Below, in pieces: positions 49,726-56,513 of a stretch of 64,000 nt of DNA; the stretch's first letter is position 1; each line of letters opens with the position of its first letter. Source of the stretch: an uncultured Christensenella sp. (lineage in GTDB: Bacteria > Bacillota > Clostridia > Christensenellales > Borkfalkiaceae); the NCBI GenBank assembly GCA_910586365.1, contig CAJUGP010000007.1:4237-68236 (forward strand). Direction: 5' to 3'. The notes under the pieces were generated by a model that was not told the DNA's origin, searched no databases, and saw only the letters and a list, made by a program, of their open reading frames with translations. The position numbers were made by a program, and so were the translations under genes.

Positions 49726-50049
49726 TTATATTGATTTCATTAAATTTAAGATTGACTTCTTCTGCGCACCCGTCAACGTATTCCATACTCTTATCAATTC
49801 TTTTTGTTCTTCCGTCAATGCCATAAGTTCGTCCTCGTTTAACAGAAAATCAATAACGGTTATTTCAAAAGCCGAACAAACCGCTTCCAACAATGATAAT
49901 GTAGGCGATGATAACCTATCTCGCCAATTATAAATAGTCGTCGGTGCGACACCCGCTTTCTTTGCAAGTTCGTAAATCGTCCAGCCTTTCTCTAATCGCA
50001 AAGCATCAACTTTGTCATATATTTGTTTTCCGTCTAATAAATCTAACAT
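49726..50049 (-). CDS. XRE-family transcriptional regulator, AT-rich
   Basis: 107 residues with an XRE helix-turn-helix at 15-70 (LRLEKGWTIYELAKKAGVAPTTIYNW and SLLEAVCSAFEITVIDFL) and a short C-terminal helix (EEQKELIRVWNTL). Its DNA is clearly more AT-rich than the genes around it, which suggests recent acquisition or a mobile origin, but no integrase or transposase is nearby. AGGGTAATGA precedes the ATG. An inverted repeat around its -10 region suggests autoregulation. Confidence 0.85.
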   Translation of the reverse strand: MLDLLDGKQIYDKVDALRLEKGWTIYELAKKAGVAPTTIYNWRDRLSSPTLSLLEAVCSAFEITVIDFLLNEDELMALTEEQKELIRVWNTLTGAQKKSILNLMKSI

Positions 50050-50053
50050 TTCA

Positions 50054-50091
50054 TTACCCTTTGGCTATATTATACTATACCGATAGGGTAA
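50054..50091. promoter_or_regulatory. Inverted repeat TTACCCT/AGGGTAA flanking the -10 region of the XRE gene
   Basis: Arms at 50054-50060 and 50085-50091 bracket TATAAT on the minus strand. Between them CTAT-ACCG-ATAG is a second, smaller inverted repeat. The layout suits an autoregulatory operator. Confidence 0.5.
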
Positions 50092-50146
50092 ATATATTCC
50101 CTTATTTCTCTATAATTATTACCTATTTGGTTGATATATAAACACA

Positions 50147-50181
50147 TAAAAAAAGCCCGTCCCGCAGGACGAGCTTTTTTT
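50147..50181 (-). terminator. Terminator of the cyclophilin-like gene
   Basis: Stem AAAAAAAGC and GCTTTTTTT with an inner CGTCC/GGACG pair (one internal mismatch) and a CGCA loop; T-runs on both strands. It touches the stop codon region of the gene at 50183. Confidence 0.85.
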
Positions 50182-50182
50182 C

Positions 50183-51142
50183 TTAATACTTGTTTACTTT
50201 GACCGATTTCACAAGAATGGGAACGTCGATCGGCGTATTGTATTCGGCGTTCAAGCCCGACGTTTTAATACGCTCGATCGGTTCGTACTGCAAATATTCG
50301 CTCGGTCCGATCAGCGTCGATTCGGTAAACGAAACGTCCTCGCTCAGATCTTTCTTGTATTCGTCGATCGCGTCGATCAGCTCTTGCAGCTTTTTGCTGC
50401 CTGCTTCGGTCGTTTTGCCGAATACGCAGTATTTGGAATCGAGCGCCGTGTTCGACTGACCCGTGAACGTATAGAAAAGCGAGGTGGCGCTGTTGTAAAC
50501 GTACGATTTATCGTTATCGTATTTGTTTCCGCCGTTATTTTTGCCCCCGTCGTTGCGTTCGGTCGTCACGCGGGGCGGATTTTCCCCGTTTTCCGGTTGT
50601 TTCTCCGCATTGTAATACATGACGAGCGCGCCGAATTCGTGCACGTTTTCCTTCGCATTCGTCGTATTGTTGCCGTTCTGCGAAAATTCGCCGTATACGG
50701 TGTAAAGCGGCGTCATCGCATCGTCCGCCGTCGTATAAACAGGGCTTGACGAAACGACTTCGCGTCCGTTCGCCCAAACGCTTTGCGTGAACTTTTTACC
50801 TTCTCCTTCGGCAGTCTTCATTGCCGAAAAGTAATCTTTTTCCACCAACGCGCCGTTTTCCACCGTGTATCCGCCCGTGTGGATCTTATCTTCGCCGAAA
50901 TCGTGTACGCACAGACCGTCGTAAAATCCCGTATCGGCAACCTCGATAAAATGCTGTACGGTTTTTGGCGCGTCGTAACGCGAAAGCTTATAAGCAACGG
51001 CGTAATCCGTTCCGTTAAACGTGTAGGTGACGGTTATTTCGGGATGTTTGGTCGTGCAACCCGTGAACGCAAACACGGCTCCCGCGCAGAGTGCCGCCGC
51101 GGTCGCAGCGCAAGCAAAACGTTTGAATGAATTCTTTTTCAT
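50183..51142 (-). CDS. Cyclophilin-like (PPIase-fold) lipoprotein with altered active site
   Basis: 319 residues from the ATG at 51142 (GGGAG 8 bases upstream). Signal peptide with lipobox FTGC. Residues 30-110 follow the start of a cyclophilin domain: VTYTFNGTDYAVAYKLSRYDAPKTVQHFIEVADTGFYDGL in two parts, then VHDFGEDKIHTGGYT, where active cyclophilins have FHRVIPGFMIQGGD. The catalytic arginine is replaced by Asp and the FMQ residues are absent. A long Asn/Gly-rich insertion (NDGGKNNGGNKYDNDK) is present, and KYCVFGKTTEAG near 250 matches the VFG strand. It may be a folding factor without isomerase activity. Confidence 0.7.
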   Translation of the reverse strand: MKKNSFKRFACAATAAALCAGAVFAFTGCTTKHPEITVTYTFNGTDYAVAYKLSRYDAPKTVQHFIEVADTGFYDGLCVHDFGEDKIHTGGYTVENGALVEKDYFSAMKTAEGEGKKFTQSVWANGREVVSSSPVYTTADDAMTPLYTVYGEFSQNGNNTTNAKENVHEFGALVMYYNAEKQPENGENPPRVTTERNDGGKNNGGNKYDNDKSYVYNSATSLFYTFTGQSNTALDSKYCVFGKTTEAGSKKLQELIDAIDEYKKDLSEDVSFTESTLIGPSEYLQYEPIERIKTSGLNAEYNTPIDVPILVKSVKVNKY

Positions 51143-51170
51143 GAATGACTCCCTTTTTTGATACGGTTTT

Positions 51171-51199
51171 ATTGTACCCGTTCTTGGCGCTTTCGTCAA
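51171..51199 (-). promoter_or_regulatory. Promoter of the cyclophilin-like gene
   Basis: On the minus strand TTGACG, 17-base spacer, TACAAT, 28 bases before the ATG. Confidence 0.8.
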
Positions 51200-51246
51200 G
51201 TAGTTTTGGCGAAGTTGCGTGAAAATTCGATAAAATCGGGATTTGC

Positions 51247-52113
51247 TTATTTGTTGGCGATCAAATTAACGTCGAGTTTATTATAAGGAATTTCGATTTT
51301 TTCTTTTTCAAAGCGTTTCGTCATCGTCTCTTGAAGATCGAAATACACCGTCCAATAATCGGCGTTCTTCGCCCAGCAGCGGCAGACGAACACCAGCGCG
51401 CTCTCGCCCTGCTCGTTCAGCCGAACGGTATAACCGTCGTCGTGCAGCACTAATTCGTGTGCGTCGAGCACCGATTCGATAATCTTCTTCACTTTATCGA
51501 CGTCCGTTCCGTAAGCGACGCCGAACGTGAGATCGACGCGGCGCTTTTCTTCCGCGGAATAATTGACGATATTCCCGCCCGAAACCGAAGAGTTGGGAAT
51601 GGTGACGACTTTGTTATCGGGGGTTTTAAGCTTGGTGCTGAACAGCGAAATTTTAACCACCGTGCCGCTGATCCCCGAAACTTCCACGTAATCGCCTTCC
51701 TCGAAGGGGTGGTTGGAAACAAGGATCATTCCGCTCGCAAAATTGGCGATGATCGACTGCAAGGCAAGCGAAATCGCCAACGTGCCGACGGTGAGCAGCG
51801 CAACGAAGCTCGTCGTATCGATGCCCAAAATACGCAAAACGATGATGAGATAGATAAAGACGAGCACCACTTTCAGAATGGTGAGAATAAAATCGCCCGC
51901 GATGCCTTTGAGTTTGGTTTTGTTTACGAGTTTTCGCGATACGGAAAGCACGATCTTCAATACGATCAACCCCACCAAAATGACGGCAACCGCAATCACG
52001 ATATGCATCCAACCGCGCTCGGCAAGGAACCAGTTGACGAGCGAATTCCAAATTTTAACGAAAAATCCTTGTTCGGCGGGAGCTTCATCCGCCAAAAGCG
52101 TGAAAAGACTCAT
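51247..52113 (-). CDS. Small-conductance mechanosensitive channel (MscS family)
   Basis: 288 residues. Membrane segments at about 35-58 and 72-100. The pore helix TM3 has the small-residue pattern LAISLALQSIIANFASGMILVSNHPFEEGDYVEV, shown here as adjoining parts LAISLALQSIIANFASG and MILVSNHPFEEGD. The soluble beta domain contains KTPDNKVVTIPNSSVSGGNIVNYS. It opens under membrane tension to release solutes. GAAGGAG-like AAGGAGAAAACACA lies before the ATG. Confidence 0.93.
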   Translation of the reverse strand: MSLFTLLADEAPAEQGFFVKIWNSLVNWFLAERGWMHIVIAVAVILVGLIVLKIVLSVSRKLVNKTKLKGIAGDFILTILKVVLVFIYLIIVLRILGIDTTSFVALLTVGTLAISLALQSIIANFASGMILVSNHPFEEGDYVEVSGISGTVVKISLFSTKLKTPDNKVVTIPNSSVSGGNIVNYSAEEKRRVDLTFGVAYGTDVDKVKKIIESVLDAHELVLHDDGYTVRLNEQGESALVFVCRCWAKNADYWTVYFDLQETMTKRFEKEKIEIPYNKLDVNLIANK

Positions 52114-52147
52114 TGTGTTTTCTCCTTAACAATTATGAAAGAATAAA

Positions 52148-52176
52148 AAAACCGTAAGCCACGCCTACGGTTTTAT
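52148..52176 (-). terminator. Terminator of rplJL
   Basis: Stem AAAACCGTA/TACGGTTTT with a 9-base loop, A-run on the 5' side (T-run on the minus strand), 12 bases beyond the rplL stop. Confidence 0.8.
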
Positions 52177-52187
52177 CCTTTGTTTGA

Positions 52188-52562
52188 TTACGCAAGCTCC
52201 GCAACCGCGCCCGCTTCCTTGAGCTTGGCAACAGCCGCTTCCGCGTCCGCCTTGGGAACGGCTTCTTTGAGCACGCCGAGACTTTCGACCGCCTTCTTCG
52301 CTTCCGCAAGGCCGAGACCCGTGAATTCGCGCACCGCTTTGATAACGGCAATCTTGTTCGCGCCGATCTCTTTAAGCACGATGTTGAACTCGGTCTTTTC
52401 TTCTTCTGCGGGAGCCGCCTCCGCGCCGCCTGCAACCGCGCCGCCGACCGCTACGGGAGCCGCCGCGCTTACGCCGAATTCTTCTTCCAACGCCTTAACA
52501 AGGTCGTTAAGCTCGACAACCGTCATAGCTTTTACTTCTTCGATCAATTTCTGAACGTCCAT
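52188..52562 (-). CDS. rplL: Ribosomal protein L7/L12
   Basis: 124 residues, normal length. N-terminal dimer helix ([30 protein letters not shown] in parts), Ala/Gly-rich hinge ([20 protein letters not shown]) and the factor-binding domain ([33 protein letters not shown]). GGAGG precedes the ATG. Forms the ribosomal stalk with L10, encoded just upstream. Confidence 0.97.
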   Translation of the reverse strand: MDVQKLIEEVKAMTVVELNDLVKALEEEFGVSAAAPVAVGGAVAGGAEAAPAEEEKTEFNIVLKEIGANKIAVIKAVREFTGLGLAEAKKAVESLGVLKEAVPKADAEAAVAKLKEAGAVAELA

Positions 52563-52582
52563 TTTTAATTCCTCCGATTATT

Positions 52583-53110
52583 TTAAGATTTTTTTTCTGC
52601 GATTGCTTTCAATACGTAAGCAAAATTCGCAATAGGCGACTGCAAGCAGCCGAGCATTTTGGCGATCAAGACCTCTCTCGAAGGGATCGCCGCCAGTTTT
52701 TTAACGCCTTCCGCGTCAACGTACGCGCCGTCGACGTAAGCGCTCTTCGGGGTGAGTTTGTCCGCGAGCGCGGGATTTTCTTTGCCCGCCTTGACCACGA
52801 TCGAGCAGCCGCTCGTTTCGTCGGGACAGAACACGAACACCGTTGCGCCGTTCAAATCGTTATTAAACGCCGTTACGCCGAGTTCTTCAAACGCCTTGCG
52901 CACAAGCGTGTTTTTATACACCTTGTATTCGCAGTGCGCCTGCGTAAACTTACCGCGGAGCGCGGTCACTTCCGCCACCGTAAGACGGTCGTAAGACGCA
53001 AGCACTACCGATTTACTGCTTTGGATCTTGCCTTTGATTTCTTCTACGACAACCTTTTTCGCTTTGAAATTTTCCGATTCCGCTTTCTTGTTTCTGACTT
53101 TTCCTGCCAT
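52583..53110 (-). CDS. rplJ: Ribosomal protein L10
   Basis: 175 residues from the ATG at 53110, with GGAGG 5 bases upstream. Motifs: VVVEEIKGKIQSSKSVVLASYDRLTVAEVTALRGK (in two parts) and YKVYKNTLVRKAFEELG, typical of L10. The last residues form the stalk-binding helix. Preceded by an unusually long leader. Confidence 0.95.
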   Translation of the reverse strand: MAGKVRNKKAESENFKAKKVVVEEIKGKIQSSKSVVLASYDRLTVAEVTALRGKFTQAHCEYKVYKNTLVRKAFEELGVTAFNNDLNGATVFVFCPDETSGCSIVVKAGKENPALADKLTPKSAYVDGAYVDAEGVKKLAAIPSREVLIAKMLGCLQSPIANFAYVLKAIAEKKS

Positions 53111-53463
53111 GATTACCTCCTTCAACTTCACGATTTTTATTTGCTTGGCGCGCAAATAAAAATCCGTGATTTGAGGGAAACCGCGGTCTGCACGCGCTAC
53201 GCGCTAACAGCCGAGTATTTCCCTCTGCGGGCGAATTTTTAAGAGCGCCACCTTTTACTTCGCCCGCATTCACCTTTCCTGTGAAAGTCGCAAGCGACAA
53301 ATTGGGTGCTTCCGCAGCTACAAAAACCGTTCGGTTAAATTAAAATGCTCCGTACCGCAAACGGGTACGGAGCATTCGATCAATTACGAACGGAACTCCG
53401 ACCTCGGCGAGATATTAAGCTCAACGCACTCGCTTTCTGCGGTCATATGGATTTTTCGCTGTT
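53111..53463 (-). promoter_or_regulatory. Long rplJL leader (probable L10 autoregulatory leader)
   Basis: The 353-base leader between the promoter and rplJ has no gene. It contains the terminator-like hairpin described next and, just before the rplJ ribosome site, a second long stem: CACGGATTTTTATTTGC against GCAAATAAAAATCGTG around 53128-53168, one bulge. L10 leaders of Firmicutes bind L10-L12 and regulate by attenuation. This leader occupies the same position. Family match is inferred from location, not from a confirmed kink-turn consensus. Confidence 0.65.
53344..53376 (-). terminator. Terminator-like hairpin inside the rplJL leader
   Basis: Perfect 13-bp stem AATGCTCCGTACC/GGTACGGAGCATT with a 7-base loop, followed on the minus strand by TTAATTT. 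It lies downstream of the rplJL promoter, so it could act as an attenuator as well as the stop for rplKA read-through. Confidence 0.7.
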
Positions 53464-53492
53464 ATCTTAACACAAAGCAAGCTTGCTGTCAA
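53464..53492 (-). promoter_or_regulatory. Promoter of rplJL
   Basis: On the minus strand perfect TTGACA (53487-53492), 17-base spacer, TAAGAT (53464-53469). It lies 18 bases past the rplA stop. Confidence 0.8.
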
Positions 53493-53509
53493 GCATTTTT
53501 CCGCCTTGT

Positions 53510-54199
53510 TTAGATCTTATTGTAGTTTACTTTTACGCCGGGACCCATCGTGGAAGTAAGCGCAACGGACTTGATGTACTGACCCTTCGCCGCGGCGGGT
53601 TTCGCCTTGACGATCGCTTCCATCAGCGCGTTGAAGTTTTCCATGAGTTTTTCCGTGCCGAAGCTCTTTTTGCCGATCGGGCAGTGAATGATCGCCGTTT
53701 TATCCAAACGATATTCCACTTTACCTGCCTTCACTTCGGCAACCGCCTTCGCGGTGTCCATCGTAACCGTGCCCGACTTGGGGTTGGGCATCAAGCCTTT
53801 GGGACCGAGAATACGACCGATACGGCCTACCATGCCCATCATATCGGGCGTAGTGATCATCACGTCGAATCCGAACCAATTTTCGGTTTGGATCTTCTGG
53901 ATCATCTCTTCCGCGCCGACGAAATCCGCGCCCGCAGCCTGCGCCGCGTCCGCTCTTTCGCCTTTTGCGATAACGAGCACTTTTTTTGTTTTACCCGTGC
54001 CGTTGGGAAGAACGAGCACGCCGCGGACCTGCTGGTCTGCCTGACGGGGGTCGATACCCAAGCGTACGTGCAATTCCACCGTTTCGTCGAATTTCGCCTT
54101 CGCGTTTGCAAGCACAAGACCCATCGCCTCGACCGCTTCGTACGATTTGGTGCGTTCGTAGGATTTCAGACTGTCGGAATATTTCTTACCGTATTTCAT
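53510..54199 (-). CDS. rplA: Ribosomal protein L1
   Basis: 229 residues from the ATG at 54199, preceded by AAGGAGGAAAGT. Motifs: [55 protein letters not shown] and [16 protein letters not shown] C-terminus. Binds 23S rRNA at the L1 stalk. The ATG is 10 bases past the rplK stop. Confidence 0.97.
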   Translation of the reverse strand: MKYGKKYSDSLKSYERTKSYEAVEAMGLVLANAKAKFDETVELHVRLGIDPRQADQQVRGVLVLPNGTGKTKKVLVIAKGERADAAQAAGADFVGAEEMIQKIQTENWFGFDVMITTPDMMGMVGRIGRILGPKGLMPNPKSGTVTMDTAKAVAEVKAGKVEYRLDKTAIIHCPIGKKSFGTEKLMENFNALMEAIVKAKPAAAKGQYIKSVALTSTMGPGVKVNYNKI

Positions 54200-54209
54200 A
54201 CTTTCCTCC

Positions 54210-54635
54210 TTACTCCTCAACCGTAACGCCCATCGAGCGCGCCGTACCCTTGATCATGCTCATCGCGCTTTCGAGCGACGTGCAGTTCAGATCGGGCAGT
54301 TTCTGTTTTGCGATTTCTTCGACCTGCGCCTTCGTGAGCTTGCCGACCTTCACTTTGTTCGGCGTTCCGCTTGCCGATTCCAACCCGAGCGCCTTTTTGA
54401 TCAAAACGGGCGCGGGCGGCGTCTTTAAGACGAACGTGAACGAACGGTCTGCATAAATCGTCATCACGACGGGAATGATCAACCCTTCTTGATTCGCCGT
54501 TTTTGCGTTGAATTCCTTGGTAAAGCCCGGAATATTGATTCCGTGCGGACCGAGCGTCGAACCGACGGGCGGACCGGGAGTCGCTTTTCCCGCAGGAAGC
54601 TGCAACTTAACGACAGCGGTAATTTTCTTTGCCAT
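54210..54635 (-). CDS. rplK: Ribosomal protein L11
   Basis: 141 residues. Signature: [27 protein letters not shown] (two adjoining motifs), [27 protein letters not shown] and the rRNA-binding [22 protein letters not shown] end. AGGAGG precedes the ATG. Normally lies directly after nusG; here 332 bases with tandem repeats intervene. Confidence 0.97.
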   Translation of the reverse strand: MAKKITAVVKLQLPAGKATPGPPVGSTLGPHGINIPGFTKEFNAKTANQEGLIIPVVMTIYADRSFTFVLKTPPAPVLIKKALGLESASGTPNKVKVGKLTKAQVEEIAKQKLPDLNCTSLESAMSMIKGTARSMGVTVEE

Positions 54636-54740
54636 AATATTGCCTCCTTGTGGTGTTTACAAGACGATTGAAAAATTTTCGTCTCTCCCACTCTATCTGA
54701 AAGGGCTTGCGCCCGTTCATTCTGTTTTTGCTCTCAGATT

Positions 54741-54950
54741 TCTCGACTTCACGTTGTTCCGCTCGAAATGACAGATTTCATACTGAGCGATTAACACCTG
54801 CCGCCAATTGAACTGAGATTTTTCGGCTTCACGTTGTTCCGCTCGAAATGACAGACTTCATACTGAGCGATTAGCGCCTGCCGCCAATTGAACTTAAATT
54901 TCTCGGCTTCACGTTGTTCCGCTCGAAATGACGCAATGTCATATTGAGCG
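54741..54950. repeat. 80-bp tandem repeat between nusG and rplK
   Basis: About 2.6 copies with an 80-base period, units beginning near 54741, 54821 and 54901. Shared blocks are GGCTTCACGTTGTTCCGCTC, GAAATGACAGA-TTCATACTG and CTGCCGCCAATTGAAC. No gene was found in 54636-54967, and no clear promoter for rplK. The repeat is transcribed with the operon unless a hidden promoter exists. Confidence 0.9.
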
Positions 54951-54967
54951 AAGACGAAATATCTTTC

Positions 54968-55537
54968 TTATTCTTCCGTCGGCTCGGTGCTTTCGGGAAG
55001 GTCGGAAGAAACGCGCTCCATTTGAACGTAATCGACTTCCACGTCCTGCGGACGCCCGAACATGACGATATCCACTCTGGCGCGCTGCCCCACTTCGTCC
55101 AACTCGCGGATTGTTCCCACGAACCCTTCAAGCGGACCGCTCATGATCGAAACTTTGTCGCCGATCTTGAAGTCGGCGTCGTCAACGTATTCGTCGAGCC
55201 GCATTTTGCGGATCTCTTCTTTTTTCATGGGAATGGGTCTGCCCTGCGGACCGCAGAATCCCGTTACGCCGCGCGTGTTCGTCACAAGATACCAAAGCTG
55301 GTTGGAATAAATCATCTTGATGAAAACGTAGCAAGGCAGCAGTTTTCTTTCGACGACTTTCTTCTTTCCGTTCGCTTTTTCTTCGATCGTCTTTTCTGTG
55401 GGAATTTTCACGTCGACGATACTGTCTTGCAGGTTGTTGTTCTCGATCAAGCGTTTCAAACTGTCCTGCACCATCGTTTCATAACCCGAATAGGTATGAA
55501 GAATATACCATTTGGGTTCGGTATCGTTATTCGCCAT
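54968..55537 (-). CDS. nusG: Transcription elongation/termination factor NusG
   Basis: 189 residues. N-terminal NGN domain: PKWYILHTYSGYETMVQDSL, KLLPCYVFIKM, YLVTNTRGVTGFCG and the KOW motif KIGDKVSIMSGPLEGFVGTI. Acidic C-terminal tail (LPESTEPTEE). Couples RNA polymerase to Rho, NusE or pausing signals. Starts 2 bases after the secE stop region. Confidence 0.97.
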   Translation of the reverse strand: MANNDTEPKWYILHTYSGYETMVQDSLKRLIENNNLQDSIVDVKIPTEKTIEEKANGKKKVVERKLLPCYVFIKMIYSNQLWYLVTNTRGVTGFCGPQGRPIPMKKEEIRKMRLDEYVDDADFKIGDKVSIMSGPLEGFVGTIRELDEVGQRARVDIVMFGRPQDVEVDYVQMERVSSDLPESTEPTEE

Positions 55538-55539
55538 GA

Positions 55540-55833
55540 TTATGCTCCCGTACCGAATTTCGTGATGAGTTTAAGAAGTTCGCTCAAACCGTAGTTTACG
55601 CCCGTGACGAGCACCATGAAGATAAGAACGATCACAAGCACGACGCCCGTCGCCTTCACAGCCTGTCCGAACGTGGGCCAGGAAACGCGTTTCAGCTCGC
55701 CGAACGTTTCTTTGAGCTTTCTGCCGAGACGGACGAAAATGTTGGGCTTTTTGTCCTTGTTTTTGTCCTTATTCTTTTTTGCCGGCTTTTCGGATTTGGA
55801 TTCGACTTGGGAATCCGTATCTTTTTTCGACAT
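55540..55833 (-). CDS. secE: Preprotein translocase subunit SecE
   Basis: 97 residues, longer than the usual 60 because of an N-terminal Lys/Glu/Ser-rich extension (residues 1-30). The core has LGRKLKETFGELKRVSWPTF and one membrane span (VLVIVLIFMVLVTGVNYGL). Part of the SecYEG channel. AAGGAGCCGATC lies before the ATG. Confidence 0.95.
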   Translation of the reverse strand: MSKKDTDSQVESKSEKPAKKNKDKNKDKKPNIFVRLGRKLKETFGELKRVSWPTFGQAVKATGVVLVIVLIFMVLVTGVNYGLSELLKLITKFGTGA

Positions 55834-55852
55834 GATCGGCTCCTTACAAAAA

Positions 55853-56017
55853 TTATTTGGATTCCTTATGTGCCGTGTGTTTTTTGCAAACGGGGCAGTA
55901 TTTTTTCAGCTCCAAACGATCGGGATCGTTGCGCTTGTTCTTAAAACTGTCGTAGTTGCGGTTATGACACTCCGTGCACTCGAACGTGACTTTCATTCTC
56001 GTGGATTTGGTAGCCAT
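55853..56017 (-). CDS. rpmG: Ribosomal protein L33, zinc-binding form
   Basis: 54 residues from the ATG at 56017. Four cysteines in two CxxC pairs ([11 protein letters not shown] and YCPVCKKHT), so it is the zinc-binding C+ form. First gene of rpmG-secE-nusG. Confidence 0.95.
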   Translation of the reverse strand: MATKSTRMKVTFECTECHNRNYDSFKNKRNDPDRLELKKYCPVCKKHTAHKESK

Positions 56018-56067
56018 TTGTAAACTCCATACAAAAAAATTACACCCGCTTTTGGGTGCGTAACGTA

Positions 56068-56096
56068 AGTTTATCACAACGGTGAAATGATGTCAA
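56068..56096 (-). promoter_or_regulatory. Promoter of the rpmG-secE-nusG operon
   Basis: On the minus strand perfect TTGACA (56091-56096), 17-base spacer, TAAACT. The leader contains a small CACCC/GGGTG hairpin followed by T7 (56034-56058), a weak terminator-like element. Confidence 0.8.
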
Positions 56097-56099
56097 TCT

Positions 56100-56513
56100 T
56101 TTTTACAAGCATATTCAAAAATTTTTCACGGAAATTTTATATGCGCTACTCACCCTATTGCGCCACCTTGTGAATCTCCCTTGCGCTGCGCGCTTTCCCC
56201 CTTTGACAAGGGGGACTTTTGGGCTTCCGTGTGCAAAAGAAGGTTTACCTTGTTGTGTCCCTCTTGTGTAAAGGGGTGAGTTGCGAATTCTACGCACCAC
56301 GCCTGCGGCGTGTGCGTTCGCGGCGAACTGAGCCATTGCACATTGATTGGTGCAATAGCGTGACCGAACCGCCGTTTTCCCTTGCGGCGGTAAGAAATTG
56401 AGGGGGATTGTCGCCTTACCCCGTCAAGCACAACGCAAACTCCCGACGGCAAGCCGTCGGGAGTTCTTTTTCTTTTGTTTTGCTTTCGCGGCGGTTAAGC
56501 CGTGTTTGCCGAA
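56100..56513. other. Coding-free region downstream of the giant lipoprotein gene
   Basis: No gene was recognised in these 414 bases. It contains CCCCCTT-TGAC-AAGGGGG (near 56197-56214), sequences reminiscent of dispersed intergenic repeats (CCCTTTGACAAGGGGG, CACGCCTGCGGCGTG), and a strong hairpin AACTCCCGACGGC/GCCGTCGGGAGTT at 56438-56465. The hairpin is followed by T-rich sequence on the plus strand. It is the most likely transcription stop on either strand. Confidence 0.6.

Noticed and set aside
53013..53300. 95-codon frame across the rplJ leader
   Set aside because: Overlaps structured leader and rplJ in another frame; sequence is low-complexity and Arg/Asn rich.
54741..54950. CRISPR array
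   Set aside because: Repeats are contiguous 80-base units without unique spacers, and no cas genes are present.
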